DNA of 64,000 nucleotides from Aerococcus urinae. GTDB lineage: Bacteria; Bacillota; Bacilli; Lactobacillales; Aerococcaceae. The DNA lies in the NCBI RefSeq assembly GCF_001543175.1, contig NZ_CP014161.1:1674001-1738000 (forward strand). Reading direction: 5' to 3'. Below the pieces are notes generated by a model. That model saw nothing but the letters and a program-made list of their open reading frames with translations. It had not been told where the DNA came from and did not search any database. A program made the translations under genes and the position numbers. Below are positions 33,217-42,196 of this stretch, piece after piece (position 1 is the stretch's first letter; the number at the start of each line of letters is the position of its first letter).

Positions 33217-33579
33217 GTAGTCGCTTCGGTAAGGGTTAAAGATCTTCTTCAACAACTCTTGAGCCAGGCCATAAATTAAGGCCAAAACCATACAGTAGAA
33301 GAAAGAAGATATCCAGAAATAAGCCGTCCCCATCAAAGAGGAAGCCAGCCAGAAGATAAAACCATTCAGGACCAGGTTAAATAAACCCAGGGTGAGAAAG
33401 TTTATCGGCAGGGCTAAAATCTTCAAAATCGGGTAAACCAACTTGTAAAGGATAGCGATGACTAATACCACAATCACCGCCGAGGCAAAGTCTTGAATAT
33501 AGACCGCTGGCCAGAAAATCCGACCCAGACCTTGGAGGAGAATGGCTTGGATCAAGAGACGAATAATATTTCTAATCAT
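33214..33579 (-). CDS. LiaZ/YvlD-like phage-holin-4 superfamily membrane protein
   Basis: The 121-aa protein has four hydrophobic segments (IIRLLIQAILLQGLGRIFWP, VIVVLVIAILYKLVYPIL, LTLGLFNLVLNGFIFWLAS, FYCMVLALIYGLAQ) and matches the family of YvlD and enterococcal LiaZ. The family name refers to phage holins, but chromosomal members belong to envelope-stress operons. Its start overlaps the end of the PspC gene by 8 bp, and hprK lies downstream, as in enterococci. No prophage genes surround it. Confidence 0.78.
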   Translation of the reverse strand: MIRNIIRLLIQAILLQGLGRIFWPAVYIQDFASAVIVVLVIAILYKLVYPILKILALPINFLTLGLFNLVLNGFIFWLASSLMGTAYFWISSFFYCMVLALIYGLAQELLKKIFNPYRSDY

Positions 33580-33928
33580 GGTCGACCTTAACCTTCTCCA
33601 CTTCCTTAATTTGGCGTTTGTTTAACTCTCGGTAGACCGGTTCCACATCATCTTCACGCTGACTATAAGCTTCTTGGCGCGGATTGGTCCGCTGTCTAGC
33701 CCCTTGTCCCCCACCAAAGAAAGTCCGCTTAAAGTTAATCACACTTTCATTAGGAATTAAAACCATCAGGGACAGGTAGATAAAAATAGCTAGGTAACGT
33801 AGCGGGGTAAAAAGAGCCACCGCAAAGGCAATCCGAAGCCAAACTGCGGAAATACCAAAGTAGTCAGCAAAACCACCACAAACCCCAGCAAAAACTCGGT
33901 TGGTTAATGAGCGTTTCAGTGCTTTCAT
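33572..33928 (-). CDS. PspC-domain membrane protein, LiaY-like
   Basis: The 118-aa protein opens with a PspC domain (KRSLTNRVFAGVCGGFADYF, WLRIAFAVALFTPLRYLAIF) and two membrane helices. A charged C-terminal tail ends VEKVKVDHD. PspC-type proteins take part in membrane-stress responses, and enterococcal LiaY belongs here. It heads a two-gene unit with the holin-like gene. In Enterococcus a DUF4097 gene (LiaX) precedes it; here that position holds only a palindromic repeat and no gene. Confidence 0.82.
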   Translation of the reverse strand: MKALKRSLTNRVFAGVCGGFADYFGISAVWLRIAFAVALFTPLRYLAIFIYLSLMVLIPNESVINFKRTFFGGGQGARQRTNPRQEAYSQREDDVEPVYRELNKRQIKEVEKVKVDHD

Positions 33929-34120
33929 AAAATCTCTCCTTATCTTGATTAAAACAAGTACTATCGATCCCGTCTGTTCAAGCGATTAAAGAACCGCCAC
34001 TAAGATATAAACAAAATTAGGTATTAGAACGCGGGATATAAGAATATTTTACCATAAGCACACCCAAGACTCGACTCTCCCCACCTAGCAAAGCGCGAAT
34101 TTAAAGGATTCTAAAGAAAT
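33929..34120. other. Upstream region of the PspC gene
   Basis: About 190 bp before the PspC start hold a GGAGAG ribosome site and AT-rich DNA in which the promoter should lie. No ORF or clear operator is seen. Confidence 0.35.
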
Positions 34121-34377
34121 AGAGTGCGACAAGCGCATCAGAAGGCAAGACCACTGGAAGAAAAAGACGTAAGAATTCTCAAAAAGGATGAGAGGGCGCC
34201 GCTAAAGACTTGAATTGCTGGAGGAAAATACCATAAGCACAGAAAACTGTGCGTTGGAATTTTCTGAAGCAACTTCAAGTCTGGCGCACGAACTCAACTA
34301 GAGAATTTGTCGTCATTTTCTGAAGTGGACGCTTGCCTTGCGCTTGGAGCATGTTTGGATAGGATGTGAAAAAGCCT
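34121..34377. repeat. Nested palindromic repeat: alpha hairpin inside beta hairpin
   Basis: The beta arms are AGAGTGCGACAAGCGCATCA, GACCACTGGAAGAAAAAGAC and GAATTCTC at the left. At the right are GAGAATTT, CATTTTCTGAAGTGGACG and CTTGCGCTTGGAGC. The beta loop holds an alpha copy at 34183-34300, starting AAAGGATGAGAGGGCGCC and ending GGCGCACGAACTCAACTA. The alpha apex is AAGCACAGAAAACTGTGCG. The element abuts the sbcC stop codon. Confidence 0.75.
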
Positions 34378-37300
34378 CTACTCCTCTGCTCCCGGCAAGC
34401 CTTGCCAGTGACATTGGCTACCGCTAGGGGTCATTTCGACCGCTAGCTGGATGGGTAATTCCTGTTTCAATTCTTCCCGGTGGGAGATGACAGCAATCAA
34501 GCGGCCCGAGCGTTGGTGGAGGTCCACCAGGGTATCCAGGGCCTGTTGGAGGGTTTCCGAGTCCAAGGTCCCGAAACCTTCATCAATAAAGAGCATGCCC
34601 ACATCCACCGTCCCGGCTTCTTCCTGGATCACATCACTGAGTCCCAGGGCTAGAGCAAGCGAGGCTTGGAAACTTTCGCCCCCTGACAGGGAGTGGACGC
34701 TGCGTTCGCTAGCCGTATAGGAGTCAAAGACATTGAGGTTGAGCCCCTTGGCCTGATTGCCACCGATCTGGTCTTCCGCTCGTTTAAAGTAGTACTTGCC
34801 ATTGGTCATTTGGTAGAAACGCTGGTTGGCCCGGTCGACGATCCAATCCAAGTAAATCCCTAAAATATAACGTTGGAAGGAAATCCGCTGGCTCTTGTTG
34901 AGCTTCCCATTAGCGACATCCGACAACTTCTTCAAATCGCCAAAGCTCTGGTAGCGGTCTTGGTAGTCCTGCCATAAATCGGTTAGGATGGCCACTTGGT
35001 CCTTGAGGCGGATTAAATCTTCCCGCTCCTGACTTAATTGGCTAGCGGCTTGGTCATAGCTTTGGTCGAGCTCGCTTTTTTCCTTTTGGTAAGTGGCTTG
35101 GTCTTGATCAATCGCCAAATCCTTTTCTTTTGCCTTTAAGGCCTCCAGCGACTTTTTATAGGCATAGACCTGGTTAGAATAGGCAGATAAGGCTTGACTG
35201 ATGGCCTGCCAGTCACGGTCACTTTGGTGGAGGGCCTTGACCTGGTCATCACTAAGATCTGAATCTCTCCGAGCTTGGTCTAAACGCTTAGCAATGGCCT
35301 TAGACTGTGCTTGGTTTTTCTTGACCGCCGCTTCTTGGTAGTCCCGCTTGGTGGTTAAAACGGCAGCTTTTTCTTTCAGGGCTTGTTCTCTTTGGGCTAA
35401 GGTTTGGCCTAAACTTTCTAAATTGGCCTGGTCTGTCTTAAGTGCTTGTTTTTTTTCTTCTAAGGCAACCTGAGACTCTCCAATCAAGAGGGACTGGGTT
35501 TGCTTGAGCCGCTCTTTGACTTGGTTTAGATAAGCTTTTTGCCGGTTGACCTGGCCTTCATTTTTAGAAAGTTCCTGCTTGAGGGCTTGCAACTTAGTCT
35601 CTTGCTCTTTAACCCTTTCCTTTGCTTCAGCCAGGGCTTCTTGATTAGCCTGGTCTTTTTCCTGTTTCTCTTGGTAGGCAGCGCTGGCTTGGTCATAGGC
35701 GTCTTGGGCTTGATCTAAGCGATCTTGCCAGTCCCTAGCGCTAGCCTTAGGATCAAAGTTATATTGTTTGCATAAGTCGGCCCGGCTCTGCTTGTGGTAG
35801 TTAAGAGCTTGGCTGGCTGTTTGGTAGGCTTGGCTGGCATCTTGGGCCCGGGCTTCTAATTGGTCCACTTGCGCTTGGTCCAGATGCTCAGCAGAAGTGT
35901 CGGCACTGACTTGGGCTGGAGCGGGATGGTCCAAACTTCCGCAGACGGGACAGGGACTATCTGGCCTTAGGTCCTGGGCCATGATCCCCGCCAGATTGCG
36001 TTGGTAGGCCTGCTTGGCTTCCAGATAGGCCTGGTTAGCTTTTTGCCAGGTATCTTCCGCCTGGAGAAAGTCCGCCTTCCCCTTTTCAATGGCTTGGTCC
36101 CATTTTTTAATCTGGTTCAGTCCTGCCTTTAAATCAGCCAGTTGTCGCCCAGATTCTTTGACCGCTTCCTTTTCTTGGCTCAAACTGTCGGGGTCAAGAA
36201 TGGCCTGGCTTAATTGTTTCACCTGGGCCTGACCTTTGCTGATGGCTTCTTCTAGACTAGCGACTTGGCCTTGCCCTTTTTGATAGCTGGCCTCTAGGTT
36301 TTCTAATTCAGTCTGACCGTCCTGGACTTCCTTTTGGGTGCTTGTATAAGTGGTCCAGTCCTTGAGACCTACTTGGACCCGATCGATCTGTTCTTTAATT
36401 TTGGGCAGACGGGCCAAGTTTTCTTTTTGGGCCTCCCATTCCTTATCATAGTCGGCTTGGGCAGCTTGATAATCTTTTTCCTCCTGATCCAGTCGGGCCT
36501 GACTTCGGGCCAGGTCCTTGGCCTCTGCTTGAGCCTGGGCTTGGTCTTTTAAAGCCTGGTAAAAAGATAAAGACGCCTGGTAGTTTTGATAGGCCGTTTT
36601 TAAATCAGCCATCTGGCTTTGCTTGGCTTCTAGGCGATCTTTTTCCTGGGCCAGGTCAGCCTGAGCGTCAAAGTAGTCTAAGACCTGGCTAAGATGAGTC
36701 CGCTTGGTCTCTAGGTTTTCTAACTTCTGCTCAGCTTGCTTGAAGTCTGCCTCTTTAGCCCCTAAGAAATCAGCTAAAATCTCGCCTATCTTGGCCTCTC
36801 CTTGGTCTTTTAAGCGACCTTCTAAAAGGGCTTGGTCTTCTGAACTAAGCAAAGTCTTTAAGCGTTCTTGGGCCGCATCATGGTTTTTCTTGAGGCGGTC
36901 TAAATCGCTCTTGATCTGGCTGTACTGGTCTTGCAAATAGTCCTGGAAGCGATTAATAGCCCCAGTATGGAAAATATGGGTAAAAATTTCCTCCTTGTCC
37001 CGGCTTGAAGCCTCCAGTAGGCGCTTAAACTCGCCCTGGGGCAGCATGACGATTTGGGTAAACTGGGACTTGTCTAAACCAATGGCTGCTTTGAGATAGT
37101 TTTCCAATTCGTTCTTCTTACCCGACACCAACTTGCCGTCGATTTTGACTTCCAGCACTTCAGAAGGATAGGCCTTAGACCGCCCTTCCACAGCACCGGG
37201 ACCAGTTTGTTTGGGTTGGCGGTAGACCTGGTAGTGGTGGCCATCACTATCAAAAGTAAAGCGCACATAGGCCAGGTCCAAGTCCGTGGCAAAACGCGAC

Positions 37301-37500
37301 TTGAGTTCGTTGGCTTCCCGGCTGGACCCCGAGGCACCCCCGTAGAGGGCATAGGTAATGGCGTCAAAGAGAGTGGTCTTGCCCGCCCCGGTATCTCCTG
37401 AAATCATAAACAAGCCATAGGGCCGGACCCGGTCAAATTCGATCACGGTCAGGTCCCGGTATGACCCAAAGGCATTCATTTCTAAACGTAAGGGAATCAT
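34378..37500 (-). CDS. sbcC: SbcC, ATPase subunit of the SbcCD nuclease
   Basis: This 1040-aa SMC-like protein has a Walker A GDTGAGKTTLFDAITYALYG (about residue 35), two very long Gln/Ala/Lys-rich coiled coils, and a central zinc hook CPVCGSLDHP (about 515). The C-terminal ABC signature is HSLSGGESFQASLALALG, with Walker B GMLFIDEGFGTLD. With SbcD it opens and cuts hairpins and protein-blocked DNA ends. A hairpin nuclease in a genome carrying many long palindromes is notable. It follows sbcD by 23 nt in one operon. Confidence 0.94.
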   Translation of the reverse strand: MIPLRLEMNAFGSYRDLTVIEFDRVRPYGLFMISGDTGAGKTTLFDAITYALYGGASGSSREANELKSRFATDLDLAYVRFTFDSDGHHYQVYRQPKQTGPGAVEGRSKAYPSEVLEVKIDGKLVSGKKNELENYLKAAIGLDKSQFTQIVMLPQGEFKRLLEASSRDKEEIFTHIFHTGAINRFQDYLQDQYSQIKSDLDRLKKNHDAAQERLKTLLSSEDQALLEGRLKDQGEAKIGEILADFLGAKEADFKQAEQKLENLETKRTHLSQVLDYFDAQADLAQEKDRLEAKQSQMADLKTAYQNYQASLSFYQALKDQAQAQAEAKDLARSQARLDQEEKDYQAAQADYDKEWEAQKENLARLPKIKEQIDRVQVGLKDWTTYTSTQKEVQDGQTELENLEASYQKGQGQVASLEEAISKGQAQVKQLSQAILDPDSLSQEKEAVKESGRQLADLKAGLNQIKKWDQAIEKGKADFLQAEDTWQKANQAYLEAKQAYQRNLAGIMAQDLRPDSPCPVCGSLDHPAPAQVSADTSAEHLDQAQVDQLEARAQDASQAYQTASQALNYHKQSRADLCKQYNFDPKASARDWQDRLDQAQDAYDQASAAYQEKQEKDQANQEALAEAKERVKEQETKLQALKQELSKNEGQVNRQKAYLNQVKERLKQTQSLLIGESQVALEEKKQALKTDQANLESLGQTLAQREQALKEKAAVLTTKRDYQEAAVKKNQAQSKAIAKRLDQARRDSDLSDDQVKALHQSDRDWQAISQALSAYSNQVYAYKKSLEALKAKEKDLAIDQDQATYQKEKSELDQSYDQAASQLSQEREDLIRLKDQVAILTDLWQDYQDRYQSFGDLKKLSDVANGKLNKSQRISFQRYILGIYLDWIVDRANQRFYQMTNGKYYFKRAEDQIGGNQAKGLNLNVFDSYTASERSVHSLSGGESFQASLALALGLSDVIQEEAGTVDVGMLFIDEGFGTLDSETLQQALDTLVDLHQRSGRLIAVISHREELKQELPIQLAVEMTPSGSQCHWQGLPGAEE

Positions 37501-37523
37501 GGTCCACTTCCTTTCTCACTCAG

Positions 37524-38690
37524 CTAGTCGTCTTCCTGGTCTTTTTGCGCCGCTAACCAGGCCGTCTCCACTGCTTGACTTTGTGTTTCGGTCAGAGGCT
37601 GGCCGAGTGTCTCTTGGTAGAAATCAGCAAAGAGCTCTAAGGGGTCAGCCACTTGGCGACTGAGTTTGTCTTTACTGATCTTTCCCTCGATCTGGGCGCT
37701 GACCTGGCCGATATTGACGTATTCCAGGTTCATAATATTGGGATACTTATCCCGCAGGCGGTTCATTCCGTCATGGACCGGCGTCTGGTCAGTCAGTTCA
37801 AAATAAATATAGTCCTCCGACTGCCCCGTTAAAGCCTGGTCAAAGCTAGTCTTAATGACACGAACATCGTGTTTGGGCTGAATCATATGCTTGGTGACTT
37901 GGATGGACTCCTTGGTTAAGTCAAGCTCCAAGTACTGCTTGTGGTGGTGGGCTTCGGACTTGGAGTATTTGAGGGGACTGCCGCTGTAGCGGACATTTTC
38001 CCCCTTGACCCGCTGCGCCCCGTGCAAGTGACCCAGCGCCACATAGTCAAAGGCTTGAAAGACCCGGCTGGGTACATATTCAGTCGTTCCAATAGATAAG
38101 GGCCGTTCCGACTCCGATTCTTCCAGGTCCGCCCCAGCTTCTTCCAAGCTAGACGAAGTCACATAACCATGGTAGACAATCAGGTTGAGACGGTCAGGAT
38201 CAAAAGCTTCCTGGTCAGTGATAGCTTGAACCTGTTTGGCTGCGGCCTTTTCCAAGCTGTCAATACTTGGATCCTGGTAGAGCTCACGGATGACCTGGTA
38301 GTCGGCATAGGGGAGGAGGTAGACCCGGGCCCCTGGTAAATCGACGTGTTGAGGAACTTTTTGCGGCAGGCCCGCCAGGTGGACATTTTGCCGCTCATAG
38401 GCCCTAGCCCCATAAGCAATCCGTTCGCCAGCATCGTGGTTACCAGCAATAATGGCCACGGGGCAAGCTAATTCCACCATCAATCGGTCGATCAGGTCAT
38501 TAGCCAAGCGGACACTATCGCGGCTGGGAAGCGACCGATCGTAAAAGTCGCCCGCAATAATGACTAGGTCCGGCACAAGGGCCTTAAACTCGTCAATTAG
38601 CTGGTGGAGGACCACTTCCTGGTCAGCCAACATGGACCGGTCATTGACAATCTTTCCAATATGCCAGTCGGAAGTATGGATAATTTTCAT
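37524..38690 (-). CDS. sbcD: SbcD, nuclease subunit of SbcCD
   Basis: This 388-aa metallophosphoesterase-type nuclease has motifs in order: SDWHIGKIVN, VIIAGDFYDRSLPSRD, AIIAGNHDAGERI, VYHGYV and ALGHLHGAQRV. The C-terminal capping region ends in an acidic Asp/Glu tail. It is the Mre11-like partner of SbcC and first in the operon. A MITE-like element lies directly upstream, so its promoter must lie within or beside that element. Confidence 0.95.
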   Translation of the reverse strand: MKIIHTSDWHIGKIVNDRSMLADQEVVLHQLIDEFKALVPDLVIIAGDFYDRSLPSRDSVRLANDLIDRLMVELACPVAIIAGNHDAGERIAYGARAYERQNVHLAGLPQKVPQHVDLPGARVYLLPYADYQVIRELYQDPSIDSLEKAAAKQVQAITDQEAFDPDRLNLIVYHGYVTSSSLEEAGADLEESESERPLSIGTTEYVPSRVFQAFDYVALGHLHGAQRVKGENVRYSGSPLKYSKSEAHHHKQYLELDLTKESIQVTKHMIQPKHDVRVIKTSFDQALTGQSEDYIYFELTDQTPVHDGMNRLRDKYPNIMNLEYVNIGQVSAQIEGKISKDKLSRQVADPLELFADFYQETLGQPLTETQSQAVETAWLAAQKDQEDD

Positions 38691-38736
38691 AGGGTCAACT
38701 CCTTATAATAGTATTTAAATTGATAATTAGTCTTGA

Positions 38737-39033
38737 AGAGCATTCGTTCTGCTTTTGAAATTTGGTCCTTGAAAAGCCATGGCACCGGTTCAAGCAGCTA
38801 TAGCTCTTGGAGCAAAGCGACTTAGAGATATAGTTCAAGGTTGCGTATGCAACGTTGCTACTCTTTTCTTCTCTCACCTAGTGAGACTCAAATGGCTCGT
38901 AAGGCGGCGCGCCAACGATCCAGCTACGCATACTGAATCCGTAACTCGCTTTGCTTCGAACGGCTTCAGCATAATTCGCTTCACTTGCTTGTTCATGGCT
39001 AAGGACCAATTTCAAAGCGCCACTACTGCTCAC
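38737..39033. repeat. MITE-like element, copy B
   Basis: It begins GAGCATTCGTTCTGCTTTTG then AAATTTGGTCCTTG and GCCATGGC, and ends GTTCATGGCTAAGGACC, AATTTCAAAGC and CTACTGCTCA. The ends form an imperfect terminal inverted repeat shared with copy A (698-877). The interior is about 115 bp longer and holds short inverted motifs such as GTTGCGTATGCAACG and CTCACCTAGTGAGA. It lies between sbcD and the uvrA terminator. Confidence 0.65.
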
Positions 39034-39095
39034 AGCTATTTAACAAAACACACTTCTACCATAACTATCCCTAAAAAAATAGGATAACCGCCTTT

Positions 39096-39128
39096 ATAAA
39101 AACCAAGCTCCCCACTTGGAGAGCTTGT
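39096..39128 (-). terminator. Terminator of uvrA
   Basis: On the minus strand CAAGCTCTCC/GGGGAGCTTG with an AAGT loop is followed by GTTTTTAT, starting about 20 nt after the uvrA stop. Confidence 0.75.
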
Positions 39129-39146
39129 CTACTTGATAAAATGTGC

Positions 39147-41969
39147 TTATTTCTTCTTCAGTAATGGCTTGAGATATTGGCCGGTATAAGAATCCTTATT
39201 TTTAGCCACTTTTTCAGGGGTTCCGGTGGCGACAATGGTGCCGCCGCCGTCTCCGCCTTCTGGTCCCAAGTCGACAATATAGTCGGCGGTCTTAATCACA
39301 TCTAAGTTGTGTTCGATGACTAAGACGGTATTGCCCTCGTCCACCAAACGTTGGAGAACGCCAATCAGTCGCTTGATGTCGTGGCTGTGGAGACCCGTCG
39401 TGGGCTCATCTAAGATATAGATGGTATTGCCACTAGCTACCCTTTGCAGTTCACTGGCCAGTTTCATCCGTTGGGCTTCCCCACCAGACAGGGAGGGCGC
39501 GGGTTGACCCAAGGCCACATAGCCTAGGCCCACGTCAGCGATGGCTTGGAGCTTGCGGTGGATTTTCGGGATGGATTGGAAGAATTCCAAGGCTTCGTCC
39601 ACCCGCATGTCTAGAACTTCGGCAATATTCTTGCCCTTGTAGTGGACTTCCAGGGTCTCAGCATTGTAACGGGTCCCCTTGCAGACTTCACAAGGCACGT
39701 AAATATCCGGCAGGAAGTTCATCTCTACCTTGACAATCCCGTCCCCCTTGCAGGCTTCACAACGACCACCCTTGACGTTAAAGGAAAAGCGGCCCTTCTT
39801 ATAGCCCCGCAATTTAGCCTCATTAGTTTGGGCAAAGAGGTCACGGATATCGTCAAAGACTGAAGTATAAGTAGCTGGGTTAGAACGTGGGGTCCGGCCG
39901 ATCGGACTTTGGTCAATATCGATCACCTTGTCCAGGGATTCATAACCTTCAATAGCCTTGACCTTGCCAGGAACCACTTGGGCCCGGTTGAGATGGCGGA
40001 GTAAGTACTTCTTGACCACTTCATTAACCAGGCTGGACTTCCCGGAACCGGATACCCCAGTTATCAGGTTAAAACAGCCCAGCGGAAACTTGACGTCAAC
40101 ATCTTTTAGGTTGTTAGCCGCGGCGCCCTTAACTTCCAGCCAACCCTTGTCAGTCTTGCGCCGTTTTTTAGGCACTTCAATAGCTTGTTTACCGGATAAA
40201 TATTGGCCAGTCAGGGAATCAGGGTCTTGGGCGACCTCTTCTGGAGTTCCCGCTGAAACCACTTCTCCCCCATGGGCTCCGGCGCCTGGCCCCATATCGA
40301 TCAGGTAATCGGCCTGGCGCATGGTGTCCTCATCGTGTTCCACCACAATCAGGGTATTACCCAAGTCGCGCATCCGTTTCAAGGACCGGATCAAGCGGTC
40401 ATTATCGCGTTGGTGGAGGCCAATGGAAGGTTCGTCCAGGACATACATGATCCCAGACAGGTTGGACCCAATTTGCGTGGCCAGCCGAATCCGTTGGGCC
40501 TCTCCACCCGATAGCGAGCCAGCATTACGGTCCAAGGTCAAATAATCCAGGCCCACTTCATCCAGGAAGCCTAACCGGGCATGGAGTTCTTCCATAATGG
40601 GACGGGCAATCTTTTCGTCTTGGTCTTCTAGATCCAGGTCCTTAAAGAATTCGATGACTTGGCCAATGGCTTTTTCTGTCACTTCGGCGATATCCAAGCC
40701 TTCCACCTTGACCGCCAAGGCCCGTTCATTGAGCCGTTTACCGTGACACTTAGGACAAGGCAGTTCCGCCATATATTGGCGCATGCTTTCCCGGATCATA
40801 TTAGATGAAGAATTGTGGTAGCGGCGTTCGACGTTGTTGGCCACCCCTTCAAAAGTCATATCCTTATCGGTGACATTACCAAACTCATTTTGATAGTTAA
40901 AGTGGAATCTTTGGTCACCAGACCCATAGAGGAGCAGGTTTTGTTGGTCTTCACTGAGTTCTTCAAAGGGCTTGTCTTGGGGAATATCAAAGGCCTGGCA
41001 AGCTTGGTCCAAAAGGGCCGGATAATAGCCGGAAGCCTTATTATACCAAGGTACCAAGGCCCCCTCTTCTAGCGACTTGGTCTTGTCGGGGACTACAATA
41101 TCGACGTCCACCTTCATCTTGGAACCAATCCCGTCACACTCTGGACAGCGGCCAAATGGCGCGTTGAAGGAGAAGAGCCGGGGTTCCAGTTCCCCCACCG
41201 TGAAACCACAAAGGGGACAAGCATAGTGTTCGGAGAAGAGAATTTCTTCCCCGCCAATAATATCGACCAAGGCATAACCTTCAGTCAGACGCAGGGCGGT
41301 TTCTAGGGAGTCTGCTAAACGCGCCCGGATGCCTTCCTTAATCACCAAACGGTCAATGACCACATCAATGTCATGTTTTTTGTTCTTATTGAGTTCCGGC
41401 AGGTCCTCCACGTCATACATCTCACCGTCGATACGGACGCGGACATAGCCTTGTTGTTGGACCTTTTCCAGGAGCTTCTTGTGTTGGCCCTTCTTACCAT
41501 AAACGATGGGCGCCAGGATCTGGATCCGAGTCCGCTCTTCTAAATTCTTGACCCGGTCAATCATCTGGTCGATGGACTGACTTTGGATCTTGGTCCCGTC
41601 ATTAGGACAAATTGGGTGACCCACCCGGGCAAAAAGTAAACGCAGATAGTCATTGACTTCGGTAATGGTTCCCACGGTGGAACGCGGGTTACGGTTGGTG
41701 GTCTTTTGGTCAATGGAAATCGCCGGACTCAAACCATCAATGGAATCGACATCCGCCTTCTTAATATTGCCCAAGAATTGACGGGCAAAAGCTGACAGGG
41801 ATTCCACATAACGGCGCTGACCCTCGGCATAGAGGGTGTCAAAGGCCAGGGAAGACTTACCTGATCCGGATAGACCGGTAATCACCACCATTTGGTTACG
41901 GGGAATGGTCACATCAATATCTTTTAAATTATGAGAGCGTGCACCACGCACGACAATTTCTTCTTTCAA
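39147..41969 (-). CDS. uvrA: UvrA, excision-repair ATPase
   Basis: The product is 940 aa from the chosen start, the usual UvrA length. It has two ABC modules: GLSGSGKSSLAF and GVSGSGKSSLVNEV (Walker A), LSGGEAQRIRLA and LSGGEAQRMKLA (signatures). Zinc-binding pairs are CPLCG/CPECDGIG and CEACKGDG/CEVCKGTRY. It scans DNA for damage with UvrB. The frame opens at 42023 with GTG, but its AAGGA touches that codon. TTG 41969 (KEEIVVRGARSHNLKDI) aligns with other UvrA N-termini and has AAGGA 10 nt upstream. The true start is uncertain. uvrB is not in the window. Confidence 0.93.
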   Translation of the reverse strand: MKEEIVVRGARSHNLKDIDVTIPRNQMVVITGLSGSGKSSLAFDTLYAEGQRRYVESLSAFARQFLGNIKKADVDSIDGLSPAISIDQKTTNRNPRSTVGTITEVNDYLRLLFARVGHPICPNDGTKIQSQSIDQMIDRVKNLEERTRIQILAPIVYGKKGQHKKLLEKVQQQGYVRVRIDGEMYDVEDLPELNKNKKHDIDVVIDRLVIKEGIRARLADSLETALRLTEGYALVDIIGGEEILFSEHYACPLCGFTVGELEPRLFSFNAPFGRCPECDGIGSKMKVDVDIVVPDKTKSLEEGALVPWYNKASGYYPALLDQACQAFDIPQDKPFEELSEDQQNLLLYGSGDQRFHFNYQNEFGNVTDKDMTFEGVANNVERRYHNSSSNMIRESMRQYMAELPCPKCHGKRLNERALAVKVEGLDIAEVTEKAIGQVIEFFKDLDLEDQDEKIARPIMEELHARLGFLDEVGLDYLTLDRNAGSLSGGEAQRIRLATQIGSNLSGIMYVLDEPSIGLHQRDNDRLIRSLKRMRDLGNTLIVVEHDEDTMRQADYLIDMGPGAGAHGGEVVSAGTPEEVAQDPDSLTGQYLSGKQAIEVPKKRRKTDKGWLEVKGAAANNLKDVDVKFPLGCFNLITGVSGSGKSSLVNEVVKKYLLRHLNRAQVVPGKVKAIEGYESLDKVIDIDQSPIGRTPRSNPATYTSVFDDIRDLFAQTNEAKLRGYKKGRFSFNVKGGRCEACKGDGIVKVEMNFLPDIYVPCEVCKGTRYNAETLEVHYKGKNIAEVLDMRVDEALEFFQSIPKIHRKLQAIADVGLGYVALGQPAPSLSGGEAQRMKLASELQRVASGNTIYILDEPTTGLHSHDIKRLIGVLQRLVDEGNTVLVIEHNLDVIKTADYIVDLGPEGGDGGGTIVATGTPEKVAKNKDSYTGQYLKPLLKKK

Positions 41970-42196
41970 ATCGGTCACTTCCTTAATTGAGCAAAAAGGC
42001 AGCTTAAAGCTTTTCCCTTTCACTCCTTACTCTGATACAAACTGGTGTTCTGGTAATAGTTTACCATAAATCAAGTCCCAGACCTAGGAAAGCCATCTCA
42101 GCAGCACGGTCGGGATTGCACCCCTCATTATAACCAGCCAAGAGACGGAATTAAAGCAAAGGACTCTCTTGTATCTCCTAGATGACCTGATCTATT

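Noticed and set aside
33214-33579. Phage holin suggesting a prophage remnant
   Set aside because: The gene belongs to the chromosomal YvlD/LiaZ branch of the holin-4 superfamily and is overlapped by a PspC gene; no phage genes are near.
41970-42023. UvrA extension to GTG 42023
   Set aside because: The purine-rich stretch touches the GTG with no spacer, and the extra 18 residues do not resemble other UvrA N-termini.
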